The notes under the pieces were generated by a model that saw nothing but the letters and a program-made list of their open reading frames with translations, was not told the origin of the DNA and did not search any database. Positions 32,681-42,044 of a stretch of DNA of 64,000 bases are shown piece after piece; positions within the stretch are counted from its first letter, which is position 1; every line of letters starts with the position of its first letter. Source of the stretch: Cytophagales bacterium. Lineage in GTDB: Bacteria; Bacteroidota; Bacteroidia; Cytophagales; Thermoflexibacteraceae. A program made the position numbers and the translations under genes. Location of the stretch: the NCBI GenBank assembly GCA_013299115.1, contig JAAFKA010000002.1:124001-188000 (forward strand), in the 5' to 3' direction.

Positions 32681-33457
32681 ATGAAAATCAAATTATTCAC
32701 ACTTGCCCTGCTCGGCTGCTTAGGCTTGGCTGCCTGCGACAAAGACCCCGACCCCTGTGCTGCTCTCAAGCCTGTGTCGGCTGATTTTGACTTCTACGAT
32801 GGCAATACAAAAATAGATACCTTTATGCTACCTGCCAAAGTTACATTCAAGGCAAAAGACTCCACTGCTCTAAGCTATGCGTGGTCTTTTCCTAATGGAG
32901 AAAACACCAGCAACAAAAGAGAATTTAGCCTCACTTTTCACAACGAAGTAGGACATGTACCTGTGCAGCTTATCCTCAGAAACAAACCCCAAACAGCTTG
33001 CTTTCCTAAAGATGACGGCATAGATACGGTGCAAAAATCTATCTATTTGTTTCATTGGTCAGAGGCAAATCGACTGCCTAACATTGGTACTTTTATAGGA
33101 ACACATGAAGATACACCTAATAAAAAATTTGAAATTCATATCAAAACATTTTCAAGACCTGACCCAGAGCCTCGTGGCTGGTATGGCGTAGGTACACGTA
33201 TTTTTAATCTACCTGAAGGCTGTGGTAATGGAGACACTACTATTGTTTCTTGGGCACCAAGTATTGCATATGATACCTATAAAACATTTAAAGTTGATGG
33301 TTATGGTTCAGTTGGTAATGGATGTCCACAAACTTGGGGAAACGGAGTTATCAATGGAGATAAACTAATAATTGATTATTCTATTGGTATTTGGAATGTC
33401 AACACAAAGAAACTCGATATTACTAAACGCAAATTTATAGGCTATCGTAAAAAATAG
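32681..33457 (+). CDS. Lipoprotein with PKD-like domain
   Basis: A 258-residue predicted lipoprotein (lipobox LGLAAC, Cys19). Residues about 30-110 look like a PKD/Ig domain (KVTFKAKDSTALSYAWSFPN; LTFHNEVGHVPVQLILRN). The C-terminal 140 residues contain four Cys and are unassigned (IFNLPEGCGNGD; YGSVGNGCPQTW). It precedes a large T9SS-secreted protein by 91 bp in the same direction and may belong with it on the cell surface. Function unknown. Confidence 0.7.
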   Translation: MKIKLFTLALLGCLGLAACDKDPDPCAALKPVSADFDFYDGNTKIDTFMLPAKVTFKAKDSTALSYAWSFPNGENTSNKREFSLTFHNEVGHVPVQLILRNKPQTACFPKDDGIDTVQKSIYLFHWSEANRLPNIGTFIGTHEDTPNKKFEIHIKTFSRPDPEPRGWYGVGTRIFNLPEGCGNGDTTIVSWAPSIAYDTYKTFKVDGYGSVGNGCPQTWGNGVINGDKLIIDYSIGIWNVNTKKLDITKRKFIGYRKK

Positions 33458-33548
33458 CCTTCAAAAATATTCTTGCCCCAAAGAATTTTCTCGTCATCTC
33501 TTTGCCTCTGGGGATTAGGCAGGAGATAAATTAAATTTTACTCATTTT

Positions 33549-35933
33549 ATGAAAATTACAAACATTTTGCAAGCCTTATTGCTTGTACTGGTTTTGCTTT
33601 GCCCAAAATTGGCTGCACAAACGTATCCGCCAGGGTATATACCCACTACACCCTGCCCTGCCAGAGGCTATAACCCCAGTTTTGATTGGACGGTAGATTA
33701 CTACGATTTCTATTTAGAAACTTCTAATGCTCCTAATGGCTACAAGCAAATGCAGTCGCCTTGGGTCAATTATTATGACAATAATAATATGGGGGCTTTT
33801 CGCTATACAGGCGAAGCCAATTATGCTCCCAAGTATGGTTGGAGATTGGTCAAGTATGATTTTGGTGCGCCACCAAGCAATAATACACCTGCCCGTAAAA
33901 TTAACCACCCTTACCTTATTTTGTATAACCAATGGCGGGGCATTATGCGTATTTTTACGGCTATCTCTGTGCAACAAGGCTCAGCAGCGGACAAATGTAT
34001 GTTTTTGGTGCAATTTCCCAATGAACAAGCTAATACAACACCTTACAAATCGGGGATTTTTGAGTTTAACAGGGCAAGTAATGGTTTTAATGCGTTAGAT
34101 AAATTTGATAACCAAATTCCTGTGATGCAAACTGTCAATGAATATTCTTACAACTTGCCTTATTGGGTCTATACAGATATAGCCACTGCTTACGACCCTT
34201 GTACCTGCAATTACAACTCCTTTTTTAATTTTGATGTGAAGTTAGTTAGTACAGCCACTTTGCAATTTACAGCCAATGGCAATGTGGTGCAGCAGATTAA
34301 TGGTTCTGGTGGTGGCAGTGGAGGTCGTCAAAATTTATTAAATGTGGCAATAGGTGCTGGCAAGGCAGGCACGAGTTACTATAATGATGCCAATAGTGCC
34401 ATCAGCACCATTGCTGGTATTTTTGGTGCTACAGTAAAAAGCCCTTTTCTTAAAAATTGGTTGCCAGGTTTTAGTGCTGCTGCTGGAGTAGTAGATTTTT
34501 TATCAGGTGTTTTTGGGGTACAAACTCCGCCTCAACCTATGGCATTTAAAATGGATTTAAAAGCTACAGGAACTTTAGAAACAATTTTACCACATAAACA
34601 GCAAAATCCTGATGTACCAGGTAGTCGTCCCCAAGGCAGACCATTAATTCCTGTGCATTATGATAATCCGCTGGGAGTGTATAATTTGTTGGAAACACCC
34701 AAAGCCTACACAACTTACCAAAATGTAGATAACGGATACCTTATCTTAGGTGAAAGTGTAGCACTTAGAATCCCAGATAATATCAAGTACGTTATCAATC
34801 CTAATGCTGAAATTGATATGAGTAAATTTGATATTTATGGTGCCATAGAGGTAGAAGTAGGATTAAACAACCCTGCCTTTCCTAATAGTGGGGGTGCTTT
34901 TTACCCTAATTTATTCAAAGTCAAAGATTTGTCGCCAGGAGTTCAACTTTGGCGAACAACAACCTATCCTTTGGGTGCTTTAAAAAATGTGGTCGTAGAA
35001 TTATTCTCAGTGCCTGATTACACCTATCAAAATAATCTTCGCATCATAAAAAGTTTTGTAAGAATTACGCTAAAACATAAACGAACAGTTGGCAACGAGA
35101 ACATGGAAGAAATTCACATAGGTCGTTTTAATACCAATTTATTGAATTATCCTACCAATGTAACAGACCCAATTCAAAATGACCCTTTTTTTAATCCACC
35201 CAATAGAACGGAGTTACAATCTATGAAAGATACTGAAGTTATTGGTACGTTTTGGATACCAGGTATTTCATTCCCCCAAGTGATTGATGTTCCTGTGGGT
35301 GAAATCAAAACAATTTACGCCACACGTTCATTAAGAGTTGGTACTTTTATAGTTACTGGTGGTGGCAAAGTACGTTTTTTAACAGGCACACCAAGTGATA
35401 CCGACCCCAACCGACCCAATATAGATTTTATAGATGCTATGGCTGTTGTTTATTTTACAGGAGCATTAAATAATGGAGAACTTATTCTCGAAGTAGGTGT
35501 CCCAGATTTAATCAACATAAAACTACCTCCCGTTGCCGATGGCGAAAAAGAGAAACCTATTACTGCTTTCTGCAATAGCAATGTCTATATCAACCGAGCC
35601 AAAAACTTTGAGGCTACTCAAAATGACGACATGGCAGATAATGCCACCGCAGCCAGCAAAGCAGAGGTTTTTACTACTTCTTTGAGTATTTTTCCTAATC
35701 CAGCAGCCACCCAAGCCACTTTTCAGTATGCAGTAGCCAACAAAGGCGAAGTGAGAATAGTGCTGACCAATACGTTGGGCATCACAGTACAGGAAATAGT
35801 GAGTGAAACCAACCACGAAAAAGGCAAGTTTGAAGTTACTTTACCCACCGAGCAGTTGCCTTCGGGTGTGTATGTGTGTACCTTGCACACTACGGAGGGG
35901 GTGCAGACGCAAAAATTGGTGGTAAGTAAGTAA
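33549..35933 (+). CDS. Large secreted protein with type IX secretion C-terminal sorting domain
   Basis: A 794-residue protein with a signal peptide (LQALLLVLVLLCPKLAAQ) and a C-terminal type A sorting domain of about 80 residues (SLSIFPNPAATQATFQYAV, GEVRIVLTNTLGITVQEI, LPSGVYVCTLHTTEGVQT, QKLVVSK), which directs export by the T9SS and then removal or anchoring. The middle is unrecognised; a glycine-rich stretch GSGGGSGG lies near residue 255. The long mid-region is unlike any catalytic domain I know and may be adhesive or structural. No T9SS component gene is in the window. Confidence 0.82.
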   Translation: MKITNILQALLLVLVLLCPKLAAQTYPPGYIPTTPCPARGYNPSFDWTVDYYDFYLETSNAPNGYKQMQSPWVNYYDNNNMGAFRYTGEANYAPKYGWRLVKYDFGAPPSNNTPARKINHPYLILYNQWRGIMRIFTAISVQQGSAADKCMFLVQFPNEQANTTPYKSGIFEFNRASNGFNALDKFDNQIPVMQTVNEYSYNLPYWVYTDIATAYDPCTCNYNSFFNFDVKLVSTATLQFTANGNVVQQINGSGGGSGGRQNLLNVAIGAGKAGTSYYNDANSAISTIAGIFGATVKSPFLKNWLPGFSAAAGVVDFLSGVFGVQTPPQPMAFKMDLKATGTLETILPHKQQNPDVPGSRPQGRPLIPVHYDNPLGVYNLLETPKAYTTYQNVDNGYLILGESVALRIPDNIKYVINPNAEIDMSKFDIYGAIEVEVGLNNPAFPNSGGAFYPNLFKVKDLSPGVQLWRTTTYPLGALKNVVVELFSVPDYTYQNNLRIIKSFVRITLKHKRTVGNENMEEIHIGRFNTNLLNYPTNVTDPIQNDPFFNPPNRTELQSMKDTEVIGTFWIPGISFPQVIDVPVGEIKTIYATRSLRVGTFIVTGGGKVRFLTGTPSDTDPNRPNIDFIDAMAVVYFTGALNNGELILEVGVPDLINIKLPPVADGEKEKPITAFCNSNVYINRAKNFEATQNDDMADNATAASKAEVFTTSLSIFPNPAATQATFQYAVANKGEVRIVLTNTLGITVQEIVSETNHEKGKFEVTLPTEQLPSGVYVCTLHTTEGVQTQKLVVSK

Positions 35934-35935
35934 AG

Positions 35936-36175
35936 AATGTAGCATACGCTTTAGCGTGTGATTAGTGAAACCTCGGCAGTGGCTTAGGCAGCCCCGTCAT
36001 AGACCCTGCCGATGGTTGAACGGAAGTGGCGAAACTATGAAACCATCGGCAGGGCAAAAAAGCCACTGCCGAGGTTTCTAAACCCTGCCGATGGTTGAAC
36101 GTAGGGGTTTCAAACTATTGGCAGGGTATGAAAAAGACCACAGCCAAAGTTTCTCAACCCTGCCGAGGTTTCTAA
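35936..36175. repeat. REP copy and nested CCTCGGCAGTGGC / CCCTGCCGATGG inverted repeats
   Basis: A REP-like 25-mer (35936-35960) follows the T9SS protein's stop. Then the outer arms gaaacctcggcagtggct (35967-35984) and 36061-36078 enclose the inner arms accctgccgatggtt (36003-36017) and 36041-36055; further partial copies of ccctgccgatggttgaacg run to 36175. The phrase ggcttaggcagccccgtc is shared with 60238 and, in part, 41905. It fills the convergent gap and probably terminates both genes. Confidence 0.8.
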
Positions 36176-36184
36176 GTTTTCTGA

Positions 36185-38047
36185 CTAATCTAAGGTAAAT
36201 TCCTCTTTCCAATTCACTTTTTCCTGCCAGTCGGGTTGTTCTTTTTTCACAAAAAGGTAATTGCCAATGACCAGATACGCAATTTCTGTACGCATAAAGC
36301 ACCTGTACGCATCATCAGGCGTATTGACAATAGGCTCTCCTCTTACGTTAAAACTTGTATTGACTATTACGCCGTAGCCTGTCCGTTTCTTAAAAGTGCT
36401 TATCAACTGGTGGTAACGTGGATTGGTTTCTTTGTGTACAGTTTGAATACGTGCCGAAAAATCTATGTGCGTAACCGCAGGCATATCAGACCGCAAATAA
36501 TACAATTTTTCTTTCAATGGCAAACTATGGTAATTGGCTGGCACTGCTTTGCGTCTGCTTTTTACCACAGGCTGCACCAAGAGCATATAAGGCGAAGGAG
36601 TTTGTTGCTCAAAATACTCCGCCACGTCTTCTGCCAACACCGAAGGGGCAAAAGGACGAAAAGACTCTCTATATTTTACCTCTACATTCAGTTTGCGTTG
36701 CATTTCGGGGCTGCGGGTGTCGCCCAAAATACTTCTTGCACCCAAAGCTCGGGGTCCAAATTCCATTCTACCTTGAATCCAACCTACACAATGTCCTTCT
36801 TCTAAAAATTGGGCTGTTTTTTCTGCCAACTCCGCAAAGTTTTCGAAATGATGATAAGTTGCTTTGTATTTTTTAGCTGTCAATTCCACGTCTAAGTCTG
36901 TAAATTGAGGACCCAAATAAGACCCTCGCAAGTCGTCTAAACCTGTTGGGGTTTTGCGGTCTTTGCCAAAATAAATGTGATAGGCTGCTTGGGCAGCACC
37001 CAAAGCCCCACCAGCATCGCCTGCTGCGGGCTGAATAAAAATTTGTTTGAATAGGTTTTGTTGCAATAGCTTTCCATTGGCTACGCAGTTCAGGGCTACG
37101 CCACCTGCCATGCACAAATACTCCGCCCCTGTCAATCTTTTGGCTTCTGTTGCCATTTTTATCATCACTTCCTCCGTAATTTGTTGGATAGCCAAACCCA
37201 AATTGCAGTGTTTTTGTTCGAGTTCGTCTTCCGAATTTCGGCGTTTGAAACCAAACAAAGCCTCCCATTTGTCGTCTTTTACCATTCGCAACCCCGTAGC
37301 ATAACTAAAATAGTTTTGGTCGAGCCAAATAGAACCGTCTTCTTTAATATCTATCAATTTTTCTTTGATAATTTGCACATAGCGTTGCACATCAGCCGAT
37401 TGGGGGTCGCCATAAGGGGCAAGTCCCATTAGTTTATATTCACCAGAATTGACTTTAAAACCTAAGAAATAAGTAAAAGCAGAATACAACAGACCCAATG
37501 AATGTGGAAATTTGAGTTCTTTCAAAATGCTGATGTCTTTGCCTTCGCCCAAGCAAATGGAGGCTGTTGCCCATTCGCCCACGCCATCGAGGGTCAGAAT
37601 GGCTGCCTTTTCAAAAGGTGCGGGATAGTAGGCACTGGCTGCATGCGAAAGGTGATGCTCTGGAAAAAGCAATTTGATTTTCTTTTTGTCGTAGTCCCCA
37701 ACTTTCTTTAATTCATTGAAAATCAACCTTTTCAAAAACATTTTTTCGTTTAGCCAAACAGGAATAGCCGTAATAAAAGATTGCAAACCACTGGGGGCAA
37801 AAGCATAATAAGTTTCTAACAACCTTTCCAATTTTAGCAGAGGTTTGTCATAAAACGCAATGGCATCTAATTGGTTGAGGTTTACACCTGCATATTGTAA
37901 GCAAAATTGGACTGCATTCACAGGGAAGGCTGAGTCGTGTTTTTTGCGAGTAAATCTTTCTTCTTGGGCTGCTGCCACAATTACGCCATCTTGAATAATA
38001 GCTGCTGCTGAATCGTGGTAGAATGCCGAAATACCGAGTATGGTCAT
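36185..38047 (-). CDS. Carbamoyltransferase, NodU/CmcH family
   Basis: A 620-residue enzyme transferring carbamoyl from carbamoyl phosphate to a hydroxyl of a sugar or secondary metabolite. The N-terminal Kae1-like domain is shown by MTILGISAFYHDSAAAIIQD, the metal/ATP site PEHHLSHAASAYYPAPFEKA and the phosphate loop LTLDGVGEWATA. The C-terminal carbamoyltransferase domain follows with CVGWIQGRMEFGPRALGARSILGDTR and GVIVNTSFNVRGEPIV. It is full length. No nodulation or antibiotic cluster surrounds it; in Bacteroidota such genes often act in surface polysaccharide decoration, which is inference here. Confidence 0.93.
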   Translation of the reverse strand: MTILGISAFYHDSAAAIIQDGVIVAAAQEERFTRKKHDSAFPVNAVQFCLQYAGVNLNQLDAIAFYDKPLLKLERLLETYYAFAPSGLQSFITAIPVWLNEKMFLKRLIFNELKKVGDYDKKKIKLLFPEHHLSHAASAYYPAPFEKAAILTLDGVGEWATASICLGEGKDISILKELKFPHSLGLLYSAFTYFLGFKVNSGEYKLMGLAPYGDPQSADVQRYVQIIKEKLIDIKEDGSIWLDQNYFSYATGLRMVKDDKWEALFGFKRRNSEDELEQKHCNLGLAIQQITEEVMIKMATEAKRLTGAEYLCMAGGVALNCVANGKLLQQNLFKQIFIQPAAGDAGGALGAAQAAYHIYFGKDRKTPTGLDDLRGSYLGPQFTDLDVELTAKKYKATYHHFENFAELAEKTAQFLEEGHCVGWIQGRMEFGPRALGARSILGDTRSPEMQRKLNVEVKYRESFRPFAPSVLAEDVAEYFEQQTPSPYMLLVQPVVKSRRKAVPANYHSLPLKEKLYYLRSDMPAVTHIDFSARIQTVHKETNPRYHQLISTFKKRTGYGVIVNTSFNVRGEPIVNTPDDAYRCFMRTEIAYLVIGNYLFVKKEQPDWQEKVNWKEEFTLD

Positions 38048-38148
38048 CTGAACTGTTAATGAGTTTGTAAAATTTTATGTACAACGAACTTTAGTCCGTT
38101 TTGCCTTACTATAGCAAATTTTGCATACGAATTTTTAAAATTTCATTT

Positions 38149-39147
38149 TTAAAATTTTACTACCAACTTTCCAAACTGCACGCCACTTTTCATTTCGTCA
38201 AGGGCTGAAATAATTTGGTCGAAAGGACGAATGGAGTCGACAATAGGCACCAATTTTTTGCCTGCTACCAATCTCACCATTTCGTCAAACTCTACATCAT
38301 TGCCCATCGTCGTGCCTTGAATACGGAGTTGGTTAAAAAATGCTCGATATAAATCTATGGCTGTGGGCAAACCTTGCGTAGCCCCATAAAACACGATATG
38401 CCCCGCAGGACGCATCATTTTTATCAAATTATTGAAGTTGTCGCCACCGCCACTGTCTATAACCAAATCGAAACCTCCCGAAGTTGCCAATAACTCTTTG
38501 TGCCAATCGGGTTGTGTGTAGTTGGCAGTACCTTTTGCACCTATTTTGAGGGCTTTGTCCAATTTGTCATTGCTACTCGAGGTAACATACACATTTGCCC
38601 CTGTTGCCAATGCAAACTGGAAAGCAAACAAGGCTACGCCACCGCCAATACCTGAAATCAACACATTTTCTCCTTTCTGCACATGACCCTGCGTAAAAAC
38701 TGCTCGATAAGCTGTTAGTCCTGCTAAGGGAAGTGCTGCTGCCCTCTCGCAACTCAAATGAGAAGGTTTTTCGTGCAAACGGTCTACGTTTACCACCACA
38801 TATTCGGCAAAAGTGCCATCTGTAGGCATACCCAAAATATGGTAATGCTCGTGAGATTGCACCACAGGATTAGCACCCCAATCGTTGTTCGGATTGATAA
38901 CTACTTCTTTGCCTACCCAATATTCGTCTGCTTTGGCAGCTACTTGCTCTACCACGCCGCAACCGTCAGAGCCTAAGGTGCAGTCGAATTTAATTTTTGG
39001 ATATTTGCCTTCTCTTATCCACTGGTCGCGGTGATTGAGGGCTGCTGCTTTTACCTTTACTAAGGCTTGTCCTGCTTTGATGCTGGGCATGGGCAACTCC
39101 ACTATGGCAATGCGTTTGGCATTGTCCTGAATTTGCAAGGCTTTCAT
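38149..39147 (-). CDS. Zinc-type alcohol dehydrogenase-like / quinone oxidoreductase family protein
   Basis: A 332-residue NAD(P)H-dependent medium-chain reductase. GroES-like N-terminal domain: ALNHRDQWIREGKYP, TLGSDGCGVVEQV. Rossmann domain: ENVLISGIGGGVALFAFQFALATGA, YVTSSSNDKLDKALKIGAKG. The catalytic zinc ligand Cys normally before the N-H-x-D pattern is absent (ALNHRDQW), as in zinc-free quinone-oxidoreductase-like members, and the four-Cys structural zinc loop is missing. The substrate cannot be predicted. It follows the carbamoyltransferase at 101 bp, same direction. Confidence 0.88.
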   Translation of the reverse strand: MKALQIQDNAKRIAIVELPMPSIKAGQALVKVKAAALNHRDQWIREGKYPKIKFDCTLGSDGCGVVEQVAAKADEYWVGKEVVINPNNDWGANPVVQSHEHYHILGMPTDGTFAEYVVVNVDRLHEKPSHLSCERAAALPLAGLTAYRAVFTQGHVQKGENVLISGIGGGVALFAFQFALATGANVYVTSSSNDKLDKALKIGAKGTANYTQPDWHKELLATSGGFDLVIDSGGGDNFNNLIKMMRPAGHIVFYGATQGLPTAIDLYRAFFNQLRIQGTTMGNDVEFDEMVRLVAGKKLVPIVDSIRPFDQIISALDEMKSGVQFGKLVVKF

Positions 39148-39184
39148 TCGGCTAAGTAGCTGTAAGTTTTTAGTTGTAAATTAT

Positions 39185-41131
39185 TTATTTTTGTCGCACC
39201 AATTTTACATTTTCTACAGGGTCTAACACCATTGGTACTTTTTCTACTATTACCGAACTGCTATCCAAGCCAAACCATTGGGCTTCGGAGGCAGTGTAGC
39301 CTTTGATAGTAAAATAGGTATCCATAATAAATTGGTCGTTTGGTGGAAACTCGTTTTCGTAAGAAAGAAACTTCTCTATGACCACAAATTTAAAGTCGCC
39401 ATTGATATTTTGCTCACGCAACGAAGCATAACGGCTGGTAATATCCACTTCTTTGTTTTTCGACATTTCGTCTATTACTTTCTTAAACATCATATTTATC
39501 CGCAAATCTACCCGAAAACCTAAACGGAAAGTAATTTTATACACATCATTGGTGGCTAAGGTTTCTACCTTGTATTCCATCGTGTGCGGGGCATCAGTCG
39601 TGTCCACGTGAACAAACCAATAAATATCTGCTCGTTTGGGATTTTGCTCGAAAATAGAAAACATAATTTTCGATTCTATTTCGTCCACTCTTTCGGCACT
39701 GGTCATATAAACCAAGTGCGTAGCATAACGGGCTATGCTTTTGTCTTCACTCAATACTTTGAGAGGGTCGACAAAACGGTCAATTTTGACAAACTCGGTA
39801 ACTTGTCTTTTGATTTGGTTTGCCCGCAACCACACATACATCACAAAGGAAATAGACAAAACTAAAATTAAAGATACCCAACCGCCGTGCATAAATTTTA
39901 CCAACAAGTTAGCCGCCATAAATGCTCCCTCAATTGCAACATACACAACCAAAAAAGCAATCACAATCCAGAGAGCAGTGCTTTTGCGGTAGAAAAGGTA
40001 AAAAGCAAGCAAAATAGTTGTCATCATCATGGTTAGCGTAATAGCCAAGCCGTATGCACCCTCCATGTTTGACGATTCTTTGAAGTAAAACAATACGCCT
40101 ACACAACCCAACCAAAGCAGTCTGTTGATACTCGGCACATACAACTGCCCTTTCATATTGCTGGGAAACATCAATTTCACTTTTGGCCATAGCCCCAACC
40201 GAACAGCCTCACTTATCAGTGTAAATGAACCCGAAATTAGAGCTTGACTCGCAATAATGGCTGCCACTGTAGAGATGGTAATGCCTGTATATAAAAACCA
40301 TTCGGGCATGATAGCAAAAAAAGGATTGACTCCGTTCAGGGTAGTGCCTTGTTTGCTCAACAGCCACGCACCCTGCCCAAAATAATTGAGCAGCAAGGTA
40401 GATTTTACAAACACCCAACTGATGCGTATGTTTTCTTTGCCACAATGCCCTAAATCTGAGTACAAAGCCTCTGCCCCTGTGGTACATAAAAAGACTGAAC
40501 CTAAAAACCAGAAACCTCCCGAAGTATTGACCAGCAAATTATAAGCATAATAGGGGTTAATGGCACGCAATACATCGGGGGCTGTGCTTAGCGAAAAAGC
40601 ACCCAATACTGCGAGCATTGTAAACCAAATTAACATCAAGGGACCAAAGGCTTTGCCCACTACGGAAGTACCCAAACTTTGAAAGATAAAAATGACACAA
40701 AGAATAGCCAAAATAATAGGAATGGTGTTGATTTTGGGGTCAAAAATTCGCAAACCTTCTATGGCAGAAGCTACCGACAAGGGCGGCGTAATGACTCCGT
40801 CTGCTAACAAGGCACTACCACCCAAAATGGCGGGTACGACCAACCACTTGGCACGCCGTCTGACTAAGGTGTAGAGAGAAAAAATGCCACCCTCTCCGTT
40901 GTTATCTGCATTGAGGGTTAAAAGTACATATTTAATGGTTGTTTGGAGGGTTAGTGTCCAAAAAATGCAAGACAAGCCACCCAAAATAACGTCTTCTGTG
41001 ATAACGGCTTTGTCTATAATAGCTTTGAGTACATATAGAGGTGAAGTACCAATATCACCATAAATAATACCAAGTGTAACCAATAAACCACCCACTGTAA
41101 GTTTGTGGTGTCCATGTCCATTTGTTTCCAT
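39185..41131 (-). CDS. kup: Potassium uptake protein, KUP/HAK family
   Basis: A 648-residue inner-membrane transporter importing K+ with protons. The N-terminal signature VTLGIIYGDIGTSPLYVLKA is diagnostic, followed by NNGEGGIFSLYTLVRRRAKW and about twelve TM helices to residue about 430. The remaining 210 residues are the cytosolic domain. Length and ATG start are normal. It is transcribed leftwards toward the oxidoreductase, 37 bp apart. No regulator of potassium uptake such as ydaO-type riboswitch was seen upstream. Confidence 0.95.
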   Translation of the reverse strand: METNGHGHHKLTVGGLLVTLGIIYGDIGTSPLYVLKAIIDKAVITEDVILGGLSCIFWTLTLQTTIKYVLLTLNADNNGEGGIFSLYTLVRRRAKWLVVPAILGGSALLADGVITPPLSVASAIEGLRIFDPKINTIPIILAILCVIFIFQSLGTSVVGKAFGPLMLIWFTMLAVLGAFSLSTAPDVLRAINPYYAYNLLVNTSGGFWFLGSVFLCTTGAEALYSDLGHCGKENIRISWVFVKSTLLLNYFGQGAWLLSKQGTTLNGVNPFFAIMPEWFLYTGITISTVAAIIASQALISGSFTLISEAVRLGLWPKVKLMFPSNMKGQLYVPSINRLLWLGCVGVLFYFKESSNMEGAYGLAITLTMMMTTILLAFYLFYRKSTALWIVIAFLVVYVAIEGAFMAANLLVKFMHGGWVSLILVLSISFVMYVWLRANQIKRQVTEFVKIDRFVDPLKVLSEDKSIARYATHLVYMTSAERVDEIESKIMFSIFEQNPKRADIYWFVHVDTTDAPHTMEYKVETLATNDVYKITFRLGFRVDLRINMMFKKVIDEMSKNKEVDITSRYASLREQNINGDFKFVVIEKFLSYENEFPPNDQFIMDTYFTIKGYTASEAQWFGLDSSSVIVEKVPMVLDPVENVKLVRQK

Positions 41132-41264
41132 AGCTGCAAATGTAATAAAAAAACAAAAACTACCTACAAATTATTGATTTTTCTGTTTGGGCAACTCTTT
41201 TTTAATAGATTTAATTTGCTTTTTTCAATCCTATGTTCGTACTTGCAACACTATTTCATTTAGT

Positions 41265-41669
41265 TTGAAAAACAGCCTTACCATATTTTTAGCTTTGCTC
41301 ATTTTGTTGCAACCCTTCAACAAACTCAAAATCATTGCGACTTTTGAGCTAAACAAAGCCTATGTGGTGGCTAATTTGTGCGAAAATAGAGAAACACCAA
41401 AAGGTTTAGATTGTGCTGGACGTTGCTACCTCAAAAAACAACTACAAGCCGCTGCCGAAGAGGAAGCAACTAAAATACCGCAAAGTTTAAAAGAGAAAGC
41501 AGAGCCATGGACTACTTCTCCTCAAATAGTCTTTGAGTTTACACCAGCTACTTTGTTGCCTTGTGTAGCCCAAAATCTTTGCAATTCTTTGTATCTATTA
41601 TGCCCAACTTCTGATTATCCTTCCGATATTTTCCACCCGCCGAGTGTGTGCTATTTTTTTGTGGCATAG
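41265..41669 (+). CDS. Small membrane-anchored protein of the ENR..GLDCxGxCYLKK type
   Basis: The frame is open from 41187; I take TTG at 41265 (134 residues), because the hydrophobic segment LTIFLALLILLQPFNK then forms a normal N-terminal anchor. The conserved part NKAYVVANLCENRETP followed by CAGRCYLKKQL is familiar from small Bacteroidota proteins encoded beside metal-uptake and TonB-related genes; four cysteines are in this region and near the C-terminus. Function unknown. It opens the metal-related block to its right. Its TAG stop lies in the left arm of a 31-bp inverted repeat. Confidence 0.6.
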   Translation: MKNSLTIFLALLILLQPFNKLKIIATFELNKAYVVANLCENRETPKGLDCAGRCYLKKQLQAAAEEEATKIPQSLKEKAEPWTTSPQIVFEFTPATLLPCVAQNLCNSLYLLCPTSDYPSDIFHPPSVCYFFVA

Positions 41670-41963
41670 CCTTAAGCCCAATGCTGTTAAGCTAAAAAAG
41701 CAAAACAAGTAAAGTTTTAATTAATTGGTTATCAATCAATTAAATTTCTTTTTAAGTCCGTAGGACTGCAATATTTATAGCAAAAGTGCGAATCTACTCC
41801 CCTAAGTGCCGTAGCAGTTCCACTGTGGGCAAAATATATCGTGCCTACGGCACTTTGAAGTGTAGGAATATGACTTGCTATAAATATTTCGTGCCTAACG
41901 GCACTTAGGCAGCCCCACTTAAAAACACTTTCTTAGCTTAATAGCATTGGGCTTAAGCCTATG
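41665..41963. repeat. 299-bp element with 31-bp terminal inverted repeats
   Basis: The left arm 41665-41695 and right arm 41933-41963 (ttagcttaatagcattgggc plus ttaagcctatg) match with two mismatches. Inside are smaller palindromes such as ctaagtgccgtag / cctacggcacttt and a second cgtgcctaacggcacttagg. It resembles a miniature inverted-repeat element. It fills most of the gap 41670-42044 and its left end contains the previous gene's stop codon. The rest of the gap is A/T-rich. Confidence 0.8.
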
Positions 41964-42044
41964 AATTTGTCTAATTATTAGCACTGACTATGCGTATTTG
42001 CATAGAGTTTATGCTGTTTTTTTCACACTCAAAAAAATATTACA

